Shown here piece by piece: positions 10,468 to 19,177 of a stretch of DNA of 64,000 nucleotides (position 1 is the first letter of the stretch; every line of letters begins with the position of its first letter). Location of the stretch: the NCBI GenBank assembly GCA_029907105.1, contig JARYMM010000009.1, positions 9,044-73,043 on the forward strand, given 5' to 3'. The notes under the pieces are model-generated. The model was not told the origin of the DNA. It worked only from the letters and a program-made list of their open reading frames with translations, and ran no database searches. Position numbers and translations under genes: made by a program. The stretch is from Anaerolineae bacterium (GTDB taxonomy: Bacteria > Chloroflexota > Anaerolineae > UBA3071).

Positions 10468-12927
10468 ATGGCCAGACACAGCCACAAACAACGTGCCCGA
10501 CGCAGGCACAGCCCGCGACCAGAGCCCAAACCATCAGCAAGCCTGACCACCCTGCTGGCCCAGGCTGAGGAGATGATCCGTCAAGGGCAAATGGCAGAAG
10601 TCATCAACCTGCTGACCCCCCAACTGCCCCATTACGGACAGGTCCCTCATGTTCATGCCCTGTTGTCCATGGCCTACAGCCTTCTGGGCCAACACGAAGA
10701 AGCCATCGCCCACGCCCAAAGCAGCCTGGACCTTGATCCCAGCGACGAACAGGGCCACCTGAACCTGTCCCTGGCTTACATGGACGCAGGCTACTACACC
10801 CTCGCCGCCCATCACCGCCAACGCTGGCTGCGCGCGGTGCCCCACAGCCATCCTGCCTACGCCGACATCCAGCAGATCCAGGAGGAATACGAAGCCGGCA
10901 GCCAACAATTGAAAGACCTGTACCACGTGCCCAATGTGCAGACTGTTATCGAAGCTGGCCGCCGCCTTGACGAAGGACGGCGGGCCCTTGCCCAGGGAAA
11001 ATGGGAGGACGCCCTGAAACATTCACGGGCTGCGGCCAGGCTGATACCCGGTTGGCCGCCACCCCTGAACAACGCCTCCACCGCCTGCTTCTACCTCGGC
11101 CGCGCCAAGGAAGCACTGGCTCTGGCCGACCAGGTGCTGCAGGAGTGCGATCCCCACAATATCCATGCCTTGGGCAACGCCATATGCTACAGCCTGTCCC
11201 TGGGCGATCGGCCCCGTGCCGAGACCTATGGCCAGCGCCTGCGCACCCTGAAGCCGCAGGATGCAGACCTCGCCCTTAAGCAGGCGGAGGGCCTGAGCCT
11301 GCTGGGCGATGACGAGGGCGTCTACCAGTGCCTGAAACGGGCGGAGAGAGCTTATGGCCCCCTCCCGGCGGTGGCCTATTTCTACTGGGGCGTAGCCGCC
11401 GCCAACCGGCAGCGCTGGACAGAAGCAGGGCGATACCTGCAACGGGCGCAATCACTCGGCCTGGACCATCCCTTGCTGGAAGATACCATCAACGCCGTGC
11501 GCCAGCGGCAGCCCGGCCCGCACATTGCCGACCGCTATCCCTATTGGCATTACACCACTCTGGTGTCGCAAAGGGCCATCGAGGAGATGATACAGTTGAT
11601 GATAGAGGAGGAGAAACATGAGCGACGAGACAACAAAGCCTGGGCCCGCCTTCTGCAGCGCTATCCCCAGTTGCCCGCCGTGGCCCGCAAGATGCTCTAC
11701 GAAGATGCCTCCGCCACAAAGCCGGCCCTCTTCTTTCTCGCCGCCATGCGCACCGACGAGTCCCTGGAGACCCTGCGCCAGTTCGGCCAGGGACGACAGG
11801 GCGACTTAGAGGATCGCCTGTTCGCCCTGGGGAGCCTGATAGAGGCCGGGGGCGCTGCGGCGGATACAAGCTTCGATGTATGGATGGACGAAGAGCAACG
11901 CCCGTTGCGATTTGTCCAGCAGGAAATCTCTGACCAGTTCGTGCCCGATTATGCCCAGGAAGTCTGTGATGTCTTCGACGAGGCCTTGGCTGCCCACCGC
12001 CAGGGCGATGACGTAGCGGCAGAGCAAGCCTATTGGCGCATGCTGGCCCTCGAGCCGCGGGCCAAGGAGGCCTATCACAACCTGGCCGTCGTATACGCCA
12101 GCCGGGGCGACATGGACCGGTCCAACGAATATCTGGACAAAGCCCTGGCCATTGACCCTCTCTACGTCTTTCCTCGCGCCGCTCGTGCGGCGCAGGCATT
12201 GGCGAAAGGCGACATCGAAGGAGCCAAGGAGTGGCTGGAGCCGCTGCACACCGTCAGCCGCTGGCATCCACTGGACTTCGCGGCCTACCAAAAAGCCCTG
12301 GCCCATATCGCCATAGCCGAGAAAGATTACCAGACCGCCCGCCACTTGTTGGAGACGGCACAAGAGATCAGCCCTGATGAATCCATAAAAGGGTTGCTGG
12401 ACCACCTGCGGCTCCTCGAGGGCATGGCCAATTTCCCCAAATTGTGGCGGGAATGGGCAGACAGGTATCGCGCCCGCCGTCAGAAAAAGGCGCTGGCCCC
12501 AGACCCCACCCTGGCCGATTGTTTCGCCCTGCTGACCAAAGGGGACATGATTGGCATCCGCCAGGTGCTGGGCATCTCGGGTTGCTCGGCGCTGAAGAAA
12601 GCGGAGCTGGCCAACGTCCTGATGGGGTGGCTCTCCGATCCTTACTGTCTGGAGAGGGTGATCTCAGAGCTGCGCGGCGAAGAGAAAGAGGCCCTGCGCG
12701 ACCTGCTGGCTCACGGCGGGGTCATGGAGTGGCAGGCTTTCGCCGACAGGCACGGGCACGATCTGGAGGAATCGCCCTACCTGGAGTTTCACGCCCAGAG
12801 TCTGGAAACGGTCATGGGGCGGCTGCGGGCAAGGGCCCTGCTTTTCGAGGGCACAGCCGAAGGCCAGCTCATCATCGCCATACCCCGTGAACTGCGGCCC
12901 CTGCTACAGACCCTCCTGGCCTCGTGA
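10468..12927 (+). CDS. Large TPR-repeat protein
   Basis: An 819-residue cytoplasmic protein with a basic N-terminal 20 residues, then tetratricopeptide repeats (for example residues about 55-130, 165-260 and 505-640: A.L.LG..EEAI.HAQ.SL.LDP, AYHNLAVVYASRGDMD). The last 130 residues form a separate domain with a winged-helix-like pattern (LKKAELANVLMGWLSDP ... ERRALRDLL-type helix ... GRLRARALLFEG) that I cannot name. No enzyme motif is seen, so a scaffolding role is the most that can be inferred. ATG at 10468 follows a GGGAGAG ribosome-binding site. It is a lone plus-strand gene between convergent and divergent minus-strand blocks. Confidence 0.82.
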   Translation: MARHSHKQRARRRHSPRPEPKPSASLTTLLAQAEEMIRQGQMAEVINLLTPQLPHYGQVPHVHALLSMAYSLLGQHEEAIAHAQSSLDLDPSDEQGHLNLSLAYMDAGYYTLAAHHRQRWLRAVPHSHPAYADIQQIQEEYEAGSQQLKDLYHVPNVQTVIEAGRRLDEGRRALAQGKWEDALKHSRAAARLIPGWPPPLNNASTACFYLGRAKEALALADQVLQECDPHNIHALGNAICYSLSLGDRPRAETYGQRLRTLKPQDADLALKQAEGLSLLGDDEGVYQCLKRAERAYGPLPAVAYFYWGVAAANRQRWTEAGRYLQRAQSLGLDHPLLEDTINAVRQRQPGPHIADRYPYWHYTTLVSQRAIEEMIQLMIEEEKHERRDNKAWARLLQRYPQLPAVARKMLYEDASATKPALFFLAAMRTDESLETLRQFGQGRQGDLEDRLFALGSLIEAGGAAADTSFDVWMDEEQRPLRFVQQEISDQFVPDYAQEVCDVFDEALAAHRQGDDVAAEQAYWRMLALEPRAKEAYHNLAVVYASRGDMDRSNEYLDKALAIDPLYVFPRAARAAQALAKGDIEGAKEWLEPLHTVSRWHPLDFAAYQKALAHIAIAEKDYQTARHLLETAQEISPDESIKGLLDHLRLLEGMANFPKLWREWADRYRARRQKKALAPDPTLADCFALLTKGDMIGIRQVLGISGCSALKKAELANVLMGWLSDPYCLERVISELRGEEKEALRDLLAHGGVMEWQAFADRHGHDLEESPYLEFHAQSLETVMGRLRARALLFEGTAEGQLIIAIPRELRPLLQTLLAS

Positions 12928-12953
12928 ACGGCGGCAAGCAGCCAGCGACGGCT

Positions 12954-13874
12954 TCACATCAGCCAGCCCAGCAACAGCGTCAGGCTGAGCAGGCTGAGCA
13001 GGGTGGAGAGGAAGACGACACCGGCGACAAAGCGGGGCTCCGTATCGAACTCCGTGGCCAGGATGGTCGCCGTCACCGCCGAGGGCATGCTGGCTTCCAG
13101 GATGCCCACCTGCCGCACCAGCCCGCGCATGCCCAGGAGCGTGGCCAGGCCCACGGCCACCAGCGGCGCCAGAACCAGCTTCAACAGCAGAGCGGCGGCG
13201 ATTCCACCCTTGTGCTCGTTGAGAGAAACACGCGCCAGTTGCATCCCCAGCACGAGGAGCATCACGGGCACCGCCCCCTGCCCGGCGAGCTGCACCGCCT
13301 TGGCCACCGTCTCCGGCAGGGTCAATGCGCAGAGATTGACCAGGAAGCCGGCCAGGCCGGCCCACAGCAGCGGCGTGCGCAGCACGTTGAGCAAGGCCCT
13401 GCGCACGCCTGCCCGTCCCCTGGAAGCGATGTACACGCCGACGCTGTTGACCAGCAGGGCACTGACCACAAAGAACACCAACGCCGTATCCATGCCGAGC
13501 TGGCCAAAAGCGAAGAGATTGAGCGGCAATCCGAAGTTGCCGCAATTGGTGAACATGGCCACCAACAAGAAGCTGCTGCGCAACGGCGGCTCCAGCCGCA
13601 AGGCCCATCCCACGAGCCAGGCCAACGCGCCCTGCACGGCTGTGCTCAGCAGCGTGAAGACGATCATCTGCTGCACGCCGGCACCCCGCCACTCCAGACG
13701 GCTGAGGGAGTTGAACACCAGCGCCGGAATCAACACGTAGAAGGCCAGGCGGGAGATGGGCTGTACCTGCGCCCGCGTGCGCCAGCCGAACAAAACACCC
13801 GCCCCAGCGATCAGAATCACTGGGGCGACCACCTGCAAGAGTATGGAAACAAGCGTGCTGGGAACCATGCTCAT
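12954..13874 (-). CDS. AEC family transporter (auxin efflux carrier-like)
   Basis: A 306-residue inner-membrane protein of the auxin efflux carrier (AEC) family, which moves organic anions such as malate out of cells. About ten hydrophobic segments occur in two halves, with the family features N-terminal YVLIPALVFNSL and C-terminal GILEASMPSAVTATILATEF. Length is typical. It is 26 bases downstream of the HEAT-repeat gene and probably in the same transcript. The substrate is not predictable. Confidence 0.85.
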   Translation of the reverse strand: MSMVPSTLVSILLQVVAPVILIAGAGVLFGWRTRAQVQPISRLAFYVLIPALVFNSLSRLEWRGAGVQQMIVFTLLSTAVQGALAWLVGWALRLEPPLRSSFLLVAMFTNCGNFGLPLNLFAFGQLGMDTALVFFVVSALLVNSVGVYIASRGRAGVRRALLNVLRTPLLWAGLAGFLVNLCALTLPETVAKAVQLAGQGAVPVMLLVLGMQLARVSLNEHKGGIAAALLLKLVLAPLVAVGLATLLGMRGLVRQVGILEASMPSAVTATILATEFDTEPRFVAGVVFLSTLLSLLSLTLLLGWLM

Positions 13875-13900
13875 TCCACGCCGGGCAGCGCTCTCCTCCG

Positions 13901-14848
13901 TCAGCTCTCGGCCAGACTCCAGTCGTCGAGAACCTCCAGCTCATCATCGCCAAACCAGGAAGCCTGCAACAGGGCCTCCTCGACCACCGCCTGCAAGGCC
14001 TCATCGCCGCGCAGCAAACATTCACCCAGGACGCGGCGCGCCCCTTTCCCTCCGATCTTGCCCAAGGCCTCGATGGCCACGTCCCGCACTTCGGCATCCT
14101 CATCGTCAATGAGACGAGACAGCGCAGGGACCGCCTCGCGCAATTCCAGTTCACCGCAAGCGTGCGCCGCCTCGTAGCGCCTGGCCGGCGACGGACTGTC
14201 CAGTTCGCGGAGGAGAACGGAGCGCCAGCGGCGGTCGGCGCTGCGGCCCATGGCGAAAAGGGCACTGACACACAGCTCCTCTTCGCCTCCATGGTAAGCC
14301 TCGGCGATGAGATCGCTCACGCCCGCCTCACTGGAATAGGCCACGGCTTCCAACGCCCGCCGCCGCACCTCCAGCGTTTCTCCCCGGCTGAAGTAGGCTT
14401 CCAGCAGCGCCTGCTCCGCCCTGGCTCCCACGGCTGCGTTGATCTCGCCCAATTCCCCCAGCAGCACAAACCGCCCCAGTGAAGCGGCGGCGGCTGCCCG
14501 CACGGCAGGCTGCTCATCACTCTTCAGAATACGCACCAGGGGACCCACCAGCGCCGTATCTTCATCCTCCCACAGACCCTCGATGGCCAGAAGGCGCACT
14601 TCGGCATCCTTATCGCTCAGCCACCACCGGAACAGGGCCGCGAAATCCGTGTCTATCGTGACCTCGGTCAGTTCCACCAGGGCGCGCAACACAGCCCGCG
14701 CCCGGGCGGCGGAGAGCCGTGGCCACACCTCTTGCACCTCTGCCAGCTCCTCCGGCCCCAGGCCGGAAAGCGCATAGAGCATGGACGGGCGCAACGGCCT
14801 GCCTTCGTCGGCCAGATGTCGCAACACGCGACGCAATTCCTCCCCCAC
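13901..14848 (-). CDS. HEAT-repeat protein
   Basis: A 315-residue alpha-solenoid made of HEAT/PBS-lyase-type repeats of about 30 residues (for example LSAARARAVLRALVELT, DEQPAVRAAAAASLGRF, RRYEAAHACGELEL, EDAEVRDVAIEALGKIGG). Such solenoids act as protein-binding platforms. GTG at 14848 has a GAGGA ribosome-binding site 7 bases upstream. It sits between the LysM gene (13 bases away) and the AEC transporter, forming a likely three-gene unit. Confidence 0.85.
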   Translation of the reverse strand: MGEELRRVLRHLADEGRPLRPSMLYALSGLGPEELAEVQEVWPRLSAARARAVLRALVELTEVTIDTDFAALFRWWLSDKDAEVRLLAIEGLWEDEDTALVGPLVRILKSDEQPAVRAAAAASLGRFVLLGELGEINAAVGARAEQALLEAYFSRGETLEVRRRALEAVAYSSEAGVSDLIAEAYHGGEEELCVSALFAMGRSADRRWRSVLLRELDSPSPARRYEAAHACGELELREAVPALSRLIDDEDAEVRDVAIEALGKIGGKGARRVLGECLLRGDEALQAVVEEALLQASWFGDDELEVLDDWSLAES

Positions 14849-14861
14849 AGACTATCCTCAC

Positions 14862-16298
14862 TCAATGCCAGATGAACGTGCGCTGCTCGCTTTCCGGGCT
14901 GAGCGGCTGGCCAATGATGCGGCCGGCGTCATCTCGAAGGACGCCGCCCGCCTCGTCCCTGCTCACCCGCATCACCTGCACGTACCAGCGGTAGCGCCGG
15001 CCAAACTCCTGCGGTGCCCGGCCGTTGAGCCAGGCTTCTACTTGCCAGCTTGTCTCCTGCACAAACTGCTCGTGAATCCATTCCGTCTGCTCTTCGCCGA
15101 CCACGCAGCCCACATGGACGACATATCCCTCATCCGCCTCCAGTGGGCCCACGCTTTCCCACTCCAATCGGATAAGCGACATTTCGCCTCCGGAATAGGG
15201 CGTGCCATCGCCGGGGTTGGTCAACACAGGGGCCGGGAAACGCAGCGCTGCGGTCGGTGTAACCGTGGGTGACGGCGTAGGCGTGGCCGGCGGCGGGGTT
15301 GGCGTGGGCACAGGCGGCGGCGTGGCCCCAGGCGGAGGAATCACCAGCCGCTGCCCCACGCGCAGCCGGGTCGGATCGGTGATGCCATTGGCCGCCATCA
15401 GCGCCTGGGCGGTGATGCCGAAGCGGCGGGCGATGCTATCCGGCGAATCGCCGGCCTGGACGACGTAAGTGCGTGCCTCTGCGGCCGCCACAGGTGAAGC
15501 CGTCGGCGTGGCCGTGGGCACGGGCGTGGCCGAGGGAACCGCCGCCAGGACCGCCACCGGCGTGGCCGTGCTCTCGGCTGCTGCCGTGGCCGTAGCCGTG
15601 GGCTGTGGCTCCGCCGCAGGCGAGGCCGCAGGGCCCGGCTCAGGTGGAACCGTCGGCGAAGGCGTGGGCGTCGCCGTCGGCGGATGGGGGATGATGAGCT
15701 CCTGCCCCACCTGCAAGGCGCTGGGGTTGGTGATGCCGTTGACCGCCATCAGCTCTTCGGCGGTGATGCCAAACTGGCTGGCGATGTAGGCCGGTGTATC
15801 GCCACGCTGCACCTTGTACGTGCGATAAGGGGGCGTCGGCGGGGGACTGGGCGATGCCGTGGGGGTGGGCGAGGGTATGGGCGTGTCTGTGACCGGGGGC
15901 GTGGCCGTCGCCGTAGGGGAAGGCGTCGGCGTGGACGTGGGCGGCAGGATAACTGTGGGCAATACGGCAACAGGCGCCTGTGCCAGCCAGGAAGCCGCCA
16001 CGCGCAGGTACTCGGCCGAGCGCTGCCGCCAGGCATCCGGATCAAGGCGCAGGCGGCCGCTCAAGACCAGCGCCAGCACGACAACCAGCACCAGGCCTGA
16101 AGCCAACCGGCCCCACCCCCAGAGGCGCGCCGGCTGCAACTCACGACCACAGGAAGAACAGATGACCAGTTGCGCTGAGACCTTGGCGCCGCAACGACGA
16201 CACCGTACCAGCCTGGGTTGCCGCCGCTGACGGGCGCCACACTCCGGGCAGATGGCGAGGCCCGTCTCTAACTCGGCCCCGCACCGTTTGCATTCCAT
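14862..16298 (-). CDS. Zinc-ribbon, transmembrane, double-LysM protein
   Basis: A 478-residue envelope protein. Two zinc ribbons at the N-terminus (CKRCGAELETGLAICPECG and CRRCGAKVSAQLVICSSCG) are followed by one transmembrane helix (about residues 64-84), then an outer region of Thr/Pro/Ser-rich linkers with two LysM domains (YKVQRGDTPAYIASQFGI..., YVVQAGDSPDSIARRFGI...) for peptidoglycan binding. A final beta-sandwich (about residues 355-478; VLTNPGDGTPYSGGEMSLIRLEW) occurs in Chloroflexota LysM proteins. Zinc ribbon inside and LysM outside suggests envelope anchoring with a cytoplasmic contact. ATG at 16298 follows GTGAGG; a GTG three codons upstream is an alternative. Confidence 0.85.
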   Translation of the reverse strand: MECKRCGAELETGLAICPECGARQRRQPRLVRCRRCGAKVSAQLVICSSCGRELQPARLWGWGRLASGLVLVVVLALVLSGRLRLDPDAWRQRSAEYLRVAASWLAQAPVAVLPTVILPPTSTPTPSPTATATPPVTDTPIPSPTPTASPSPPPTPPYRTYKVQRGDTPAYIASQFGITAEELMAVNGITNPSALQVGQELIIPHPPTATPTPSPTVPPEPGPAASPAAEPQPTATATAAAESTATPVAVLAAVPSATPVPTATPTASPVAAAEARTYVVQAGDSPDSIARRFGITAQALMAANGITDPTRLRVGQRLVIPPPGATPPPVPTPTPPPATPTPSPTVTPTAALRFPAPVLTNPGDGTPYSGGEMSLIRLEWESVGPLEADEGYVVHVGCVVGEEQTEWIHEQFVQETSWQVEAWLNGRAPQEFGRRYRWYVQVMRVSRDEAGGVLRDDAGRIIGQPLSPESEQRTFIWH

Positions 16299-16343
16299 GA
16301 GCCTCACCCATGTCTCACGCCGGGAAGCCAGCGAACAGGTAGA

Positions 16344-16438
16344 TTCAGCAGGTCACGATAGCTCGCGGTAGACGGCCACGTCCACCGCCTTTCTGCCGGT
16401 CTTGGCAGTCCGACAGGAGCAGATTGTGATATACTGAG
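16344..16438. repeat. Palindromic element, divergent copy
   Basis: Imperfect inverted ends (TTCAGCAGGTCACGATAGCTC, and CTCAGTATATCACAATCTGC read on the other strand) flank two stems: GCGGTAGAC...GTCCACCGC and CGGTCTTGGCAGTCCG. The ends match 42189-42306 and the stems match 31375-31460, linking these elements into one family. Confidence 0.72.
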
Positions 16439-16471
16439 ATTGCCTATCGGCCCAACAAGCCCGACCGCTCG

Positions 16472-17566
16472 CTACAACCCGAGCTGAGACCAATCCACAA
16501 GCTTGACTTTCATCAGGATATTCTGAACGTCCTGAACGCTCACGATCACGGCCAGGACGACGAGGAGCACCAGGCCGATGGCATGAATGGCGCCTTCCCG
16601 CTCCGGAGCCACCCGCTCCCCTCGAATGGCCTCGGCGACGACGAAGAGCAGGCGGCCACCATCGAGGCCTGGCAGGGGCAACAGGTTGGTCAAGGCAACA
16701 GCGGCGTTCAGTATGCCCGCCAGATAAAAGATGACGAACCACTGGCCGCTGGCCATGATGTACTGCGTCGCACTGCTGGCCAGTTGGCCGATGCCCAGGG
16801 GCCCGATGGGCCGCACCGCTTCCAGGGGCACAATGCCCCGCAGCAGCAGCAGCGGCAATGACAGGGTCACCACCAGGAACCGGCCGGTCAGCTTCAGGCC
16901 CTGCAGGACAGCCTGATGCAGGGGGAAACGGCGGATAGCCATCACGGGACTTAGTCCCACCCCCAGGTGCCCTGTCCCATCTGTTTCCACTTTCGGTCGG
17001 GCCTTGATGAAGACCAGCTCTCCCTGCCGATGCACGACCAACTCGATGACCTGGTTGGGATGGGCTTTCACGTAGGAACTCAGATCCTCCATGCCGTACA
17101 GGACCTGGTCATCAATCTGGGTGACGATGTCGCCGACCTGCAGGCCGGCCTCGGCCGCCGGCGTGCCTGCAAACACCTCGCTGATGCGCGCACCGTACTG
17201 GGGCATGGGGTAGCCCACCGTGAAAGCCGCCGTGAACATGACGACGGCCAGCAGGAGATTCATGCCCGCGCCGGCCAATAACACGGCCACGCGCACCCGC
17301 TTGGGTGCGATCACAAAACTCCCCGGTCCCTCAGGGTCATCCTCCCCTTTCAGCCGCACGAGGCCGCCCAGGGGGATGGCGTTGATGGTGTATTCCGTCC
17401 CGCCCCGGCGAAACAGGGTGGCCAGACGAGGCGGATAACCGAAGCCGAACTCCTCAACGACCACGCCGCTGCGCTTGGCCACCAGGAAATGCCCCAGTTC
17501 GTGCACCAGCAGCATGATGCTCAACAAGAGCACAGCGCCAAGAACGCCCGTAACTTGAGAAAGCAT
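16472..17566 (-). CDS. rseP: RIP site-2 metalloprotease
   Basis: A 364-residue intramembrane zinc protease of the M50B family, which cuts anti-sigma factors or signal-peptide remnants inside the membrane. The zinc site HELGH is at residues 22-26 in the first transmembrane segment; a PDZ domain lies at about residues 125-205 (GTPAAEAGLQVGDIVTQID); the third ligand motif NLLPLPGLDGGR lies near residue 300. Only one PDZ domain is present, as in Gram-positive and Chloroflexota forms, against two in E. coli RseP. ATG at 17566 follows AGAGGAG. No sigma/anti-sigma pair is visible in the window. Confidence 0.93.
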   Translation of the reverse strand: MLSQVTGVLGAVLLLSIMLLVHELGHFLVAKRSGVVVEEFGFGYPPRLATLFRRGGTEYTINAIPLGGLVRLKGEDDPEGPGSFVIAPKRVRVAVLLAGAGMNLLLAVVMFTAAFTVGYPMPQYGARISEVFAGTPAAEAGLQVGDIVTQIDDQVLYGMEDLSSYVKAHPNQVIELVVHRQGELVFIKARPKVETDGTGHLGVGLSPVMAIRRFPLHQAVLQGLKLTGRFLVVTLSLPLLLLRGIVPLEAVRPIGPLGIGQLASSATQYIMASGQWFVIFYLAGILNAAVALTNLLPLPGLDGGRLLFVVAEAIRGERVAPEREGAIHAIGLVLLVVLAVIVSVQDVQNILMKVKLVDWSQLGL

Positions 17567-17590
17567 GGACGACTCCTCTAGCTCACATTG

Positions 17591-17695
17591 GTATACTCAG
17601 TAGATGGAAAATCGCTCCGCCAGGATTGTCAATCCTGGCGAAAACCGGGGATCTGACGATCCCCTCAGAGCAAATTTCCATCCACTGATACTCAG
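17591..17695. repeat. Palindromic element, copy 2
   Basis: Plus-strand counterpart of 8165-8267: end ACTCAGTAGATGGAAAATCG, stem GCCAGGATTGTCAATCCTGGC, stem GGGGATCTGACGATCCCC, end TTTCCATCCACTGATACTCAG. A third, truncated end (AGTATCAGTGACGGGAAATC) is at 17765-17790, just beyond the stop of the isoprenoid fusion gene. Confidence 0.9.
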
Positions 17696-17800
17696 CATAT
17701 CCCGATGGCCTGCCAGGGATTGCCAAATCAACCGCTATTATAGCCCTTTTGGCAAGATATGGCAAGTATCAGTGACGGGAAATCGCTCCTGCCGCCGCGG

Positions 17801-19177
17801 TCAGAACGCATCAGCCCGGATGAGGGTGCCCACTTCCAGGCCAGCATCGCCCAACACGCGGGTCAACAGCCCAACCTCCAGACCCGAGATCAAGCGCACC
17901 TGCAAATAAGGCAACTCCTCCACCAGTGCGCACATCGTCCGCACCTTGGCCAGCATGCCGCCCGTCACGTCCGTGCCCTGAGCGCCGTCCATAAGGGGCG
18001 AGAGCGCGGCCAGCCGCCGCGGGGTGATCTCGGCAATCACCTGAGGCTGACCATTATCAGAGCGCATCACGCCAGGCACCGCCCCGGCCAGCACGAGGCG
18101 GTCGGGCTTCAGCCGCCGGGCCAGCCAGGCGAAAATCTCCTCGGTGGAGACGATGGTGCCGCCGCGCACCTCGTCCAGGGCCACGTCGCCGTAGAGCAGC
18201 GGCACCAGGCCGCGCAGCAACGCTTCGGCAACAGGACGCCAGTCCAGGGCTACCAGTTCCCCATCGCGGCAGCAAGCCGAAGCGGAGGGTTGCAGGCTCC
18301 ACACGGGCACGCCCGCCTGCCAGAAGGCGTCGGCAACCAGGCGGTTGAGCCGCTGGGCAGCCAACGCCGTCTCGGCAAAGCCCCGCCAGCCTGCGGCATC
18401 GCTCACGCCGCAACGGGTGCCGTAGCGCTCCCCGGCCATGTGGCCGAAGGAGCCGCTGCCATGCCCCAGGACCAGCCGCAGCCCAGGGCGAGCGGCCAGG
18501 GCCTCGGCCACCTCCCCCGCCAACCGTCGGATCACCTCCGGCCGCGCCGTTGCCTCCCGCGTCTTGTCCGTGATCAGCGAGCCGCCCAGCTTCAAAAAGA
18601 CCAGCTCTGCGGATTGCGGATTGCGGATTGCGGATTGCGGAATGCGGATTGCGGAATGCGGATTGTGGATTGCGGATTGCGGATTGTGGATTGCGGAATG
18701 CGGATTGTGGATTGCGGGTTGCGGATTGCGGATTGTGAGGTTTGGATTTTGGATTTTGGATTTTGAAGTTGCCCTGATCTCTACCCGCTCGCCGTCCACG
18801 ATCACCCAATCACCCGTATGGATTTGGCTTATGTCAATTTCATCCAGCATGGGGATATCGGCCAGGATGGCCCCTACGGCCACGATGGGTTCGCTCCGGG
18901 CATTGAGCATCGCTGCCGGCGCATGGCCACTGTGCGCCAGGCGCAGGAGGGTGTATGAGCCCACCGTGCTGCCCTTGCCGCCGGGAAAGACCAGGACTCG
19001 TCCGGCGATGCACTGTCCCTCCAGCGGGTGCCCCGGTTCGATGATGACCCCTGTCTCCGGGTCCACGCCGCCCAGGAAGCCGATGGGCTGCGGCGAGACC
19101 AGGGCTTCCCCCTCGGCTCGCCCGGCCCGGATCACCCGACCCACCAGGAGTGCGGAATGGGGGGTGCAGATGGTCAT
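17801..19177 (-). CDS. Fusion: aconitase-X swivel domain (phosphomevalonate dehydratase small subunit type) to isopentenyl phosphate kinase
   Basis: A 458-residue single reading frame. Residues 1-136 are a DUF126/aconitase-X small subunit (SPQPIGFLGGVDPETGVIIE, HPLEGQCIAGRVLVFPGGKGS). Residues about 137-190 are a low-complexity linker encoded by a heptanucleotide tract (repeats of AIHNPQS). Residues 191-458 are isopentenyl phosphate kinase: FLKLGGSLITDK nucleotide loop, GHGSGSFGH, and a C-terminal TDVTGGMLAKV. In the archaeal-type mevalonate route phosphomevalonate dehydratase acts two steps before this kinase, so the fusion joins enzymes of one pathway. The large dehydratase subunit and the decarboxylase are not in the window. 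The start at 19177 overlaps the selA stop (ATGA). No ATG or GTG precedes the kinase domain, supporting true fusion. Hydroxyproline dehydratases share the swivel fold, but the kinase makes that less likely. Confidence 0.82.
   Translation of the reverse strand: MTICTPHSALLVGRVIRAGRAEGEALVSPQPIGFLGGVDPETGVIIEPGHPLEGQCIAGRVLVFPGGKGSTVGSYTLLRLAHSGHAPAAMLNARSEPIVAVGAILADIPMLDEIDISQIHTGDWVIVDGERVEIRATSKSKIQNPNLTIRNPQPAIHNPHSAIHNPQSAIHNPHSAIRIPQSAIRNPQSAELVFLKLGGSLITDKTREATARPEVIRRLAGEVAEALAARPGLRLVLGHGSGSFGHMAGERYGTRCGVSDAAGWRGFAETALAAQRLNRLVADAFWQAGVPVWSLQPSASACCRDGELVALDWRPVAEALLRGLVPLLYGDVALDEVRGGTIVSTEEIFAWLARRLKPDRLVLAGAVPGVMRSDNGQPQVIAEITPRRLAALSPLMDGAQGTDVTGGMLAKVRTMCALVEELPYLQVRLISGLEVGLLTRVLGDAGLEVGTLIRADAF
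18606..18771. repeat. Heptanucleotide tandem tract (GCGGATT type) inside a coding fusion
   Basis: About 23 imperfect units of GCGGATT, GCGGAAT and GTGGATT, then TTGGATT. On the minus strand all three frames are open because the 7-base period cycles through phases; the frame in use encodes the linker between the two enzyme domains. The same unit occurs at 35698-35731 in the start of another gene. Confidence 0.93.

Noticed and set aside
18606-18771. Possible CRISPR or iteron-type origin
   Set aside because: The period is 7 bases with variable units, no spacers, no DnaA boxes and no replication genes nearby.
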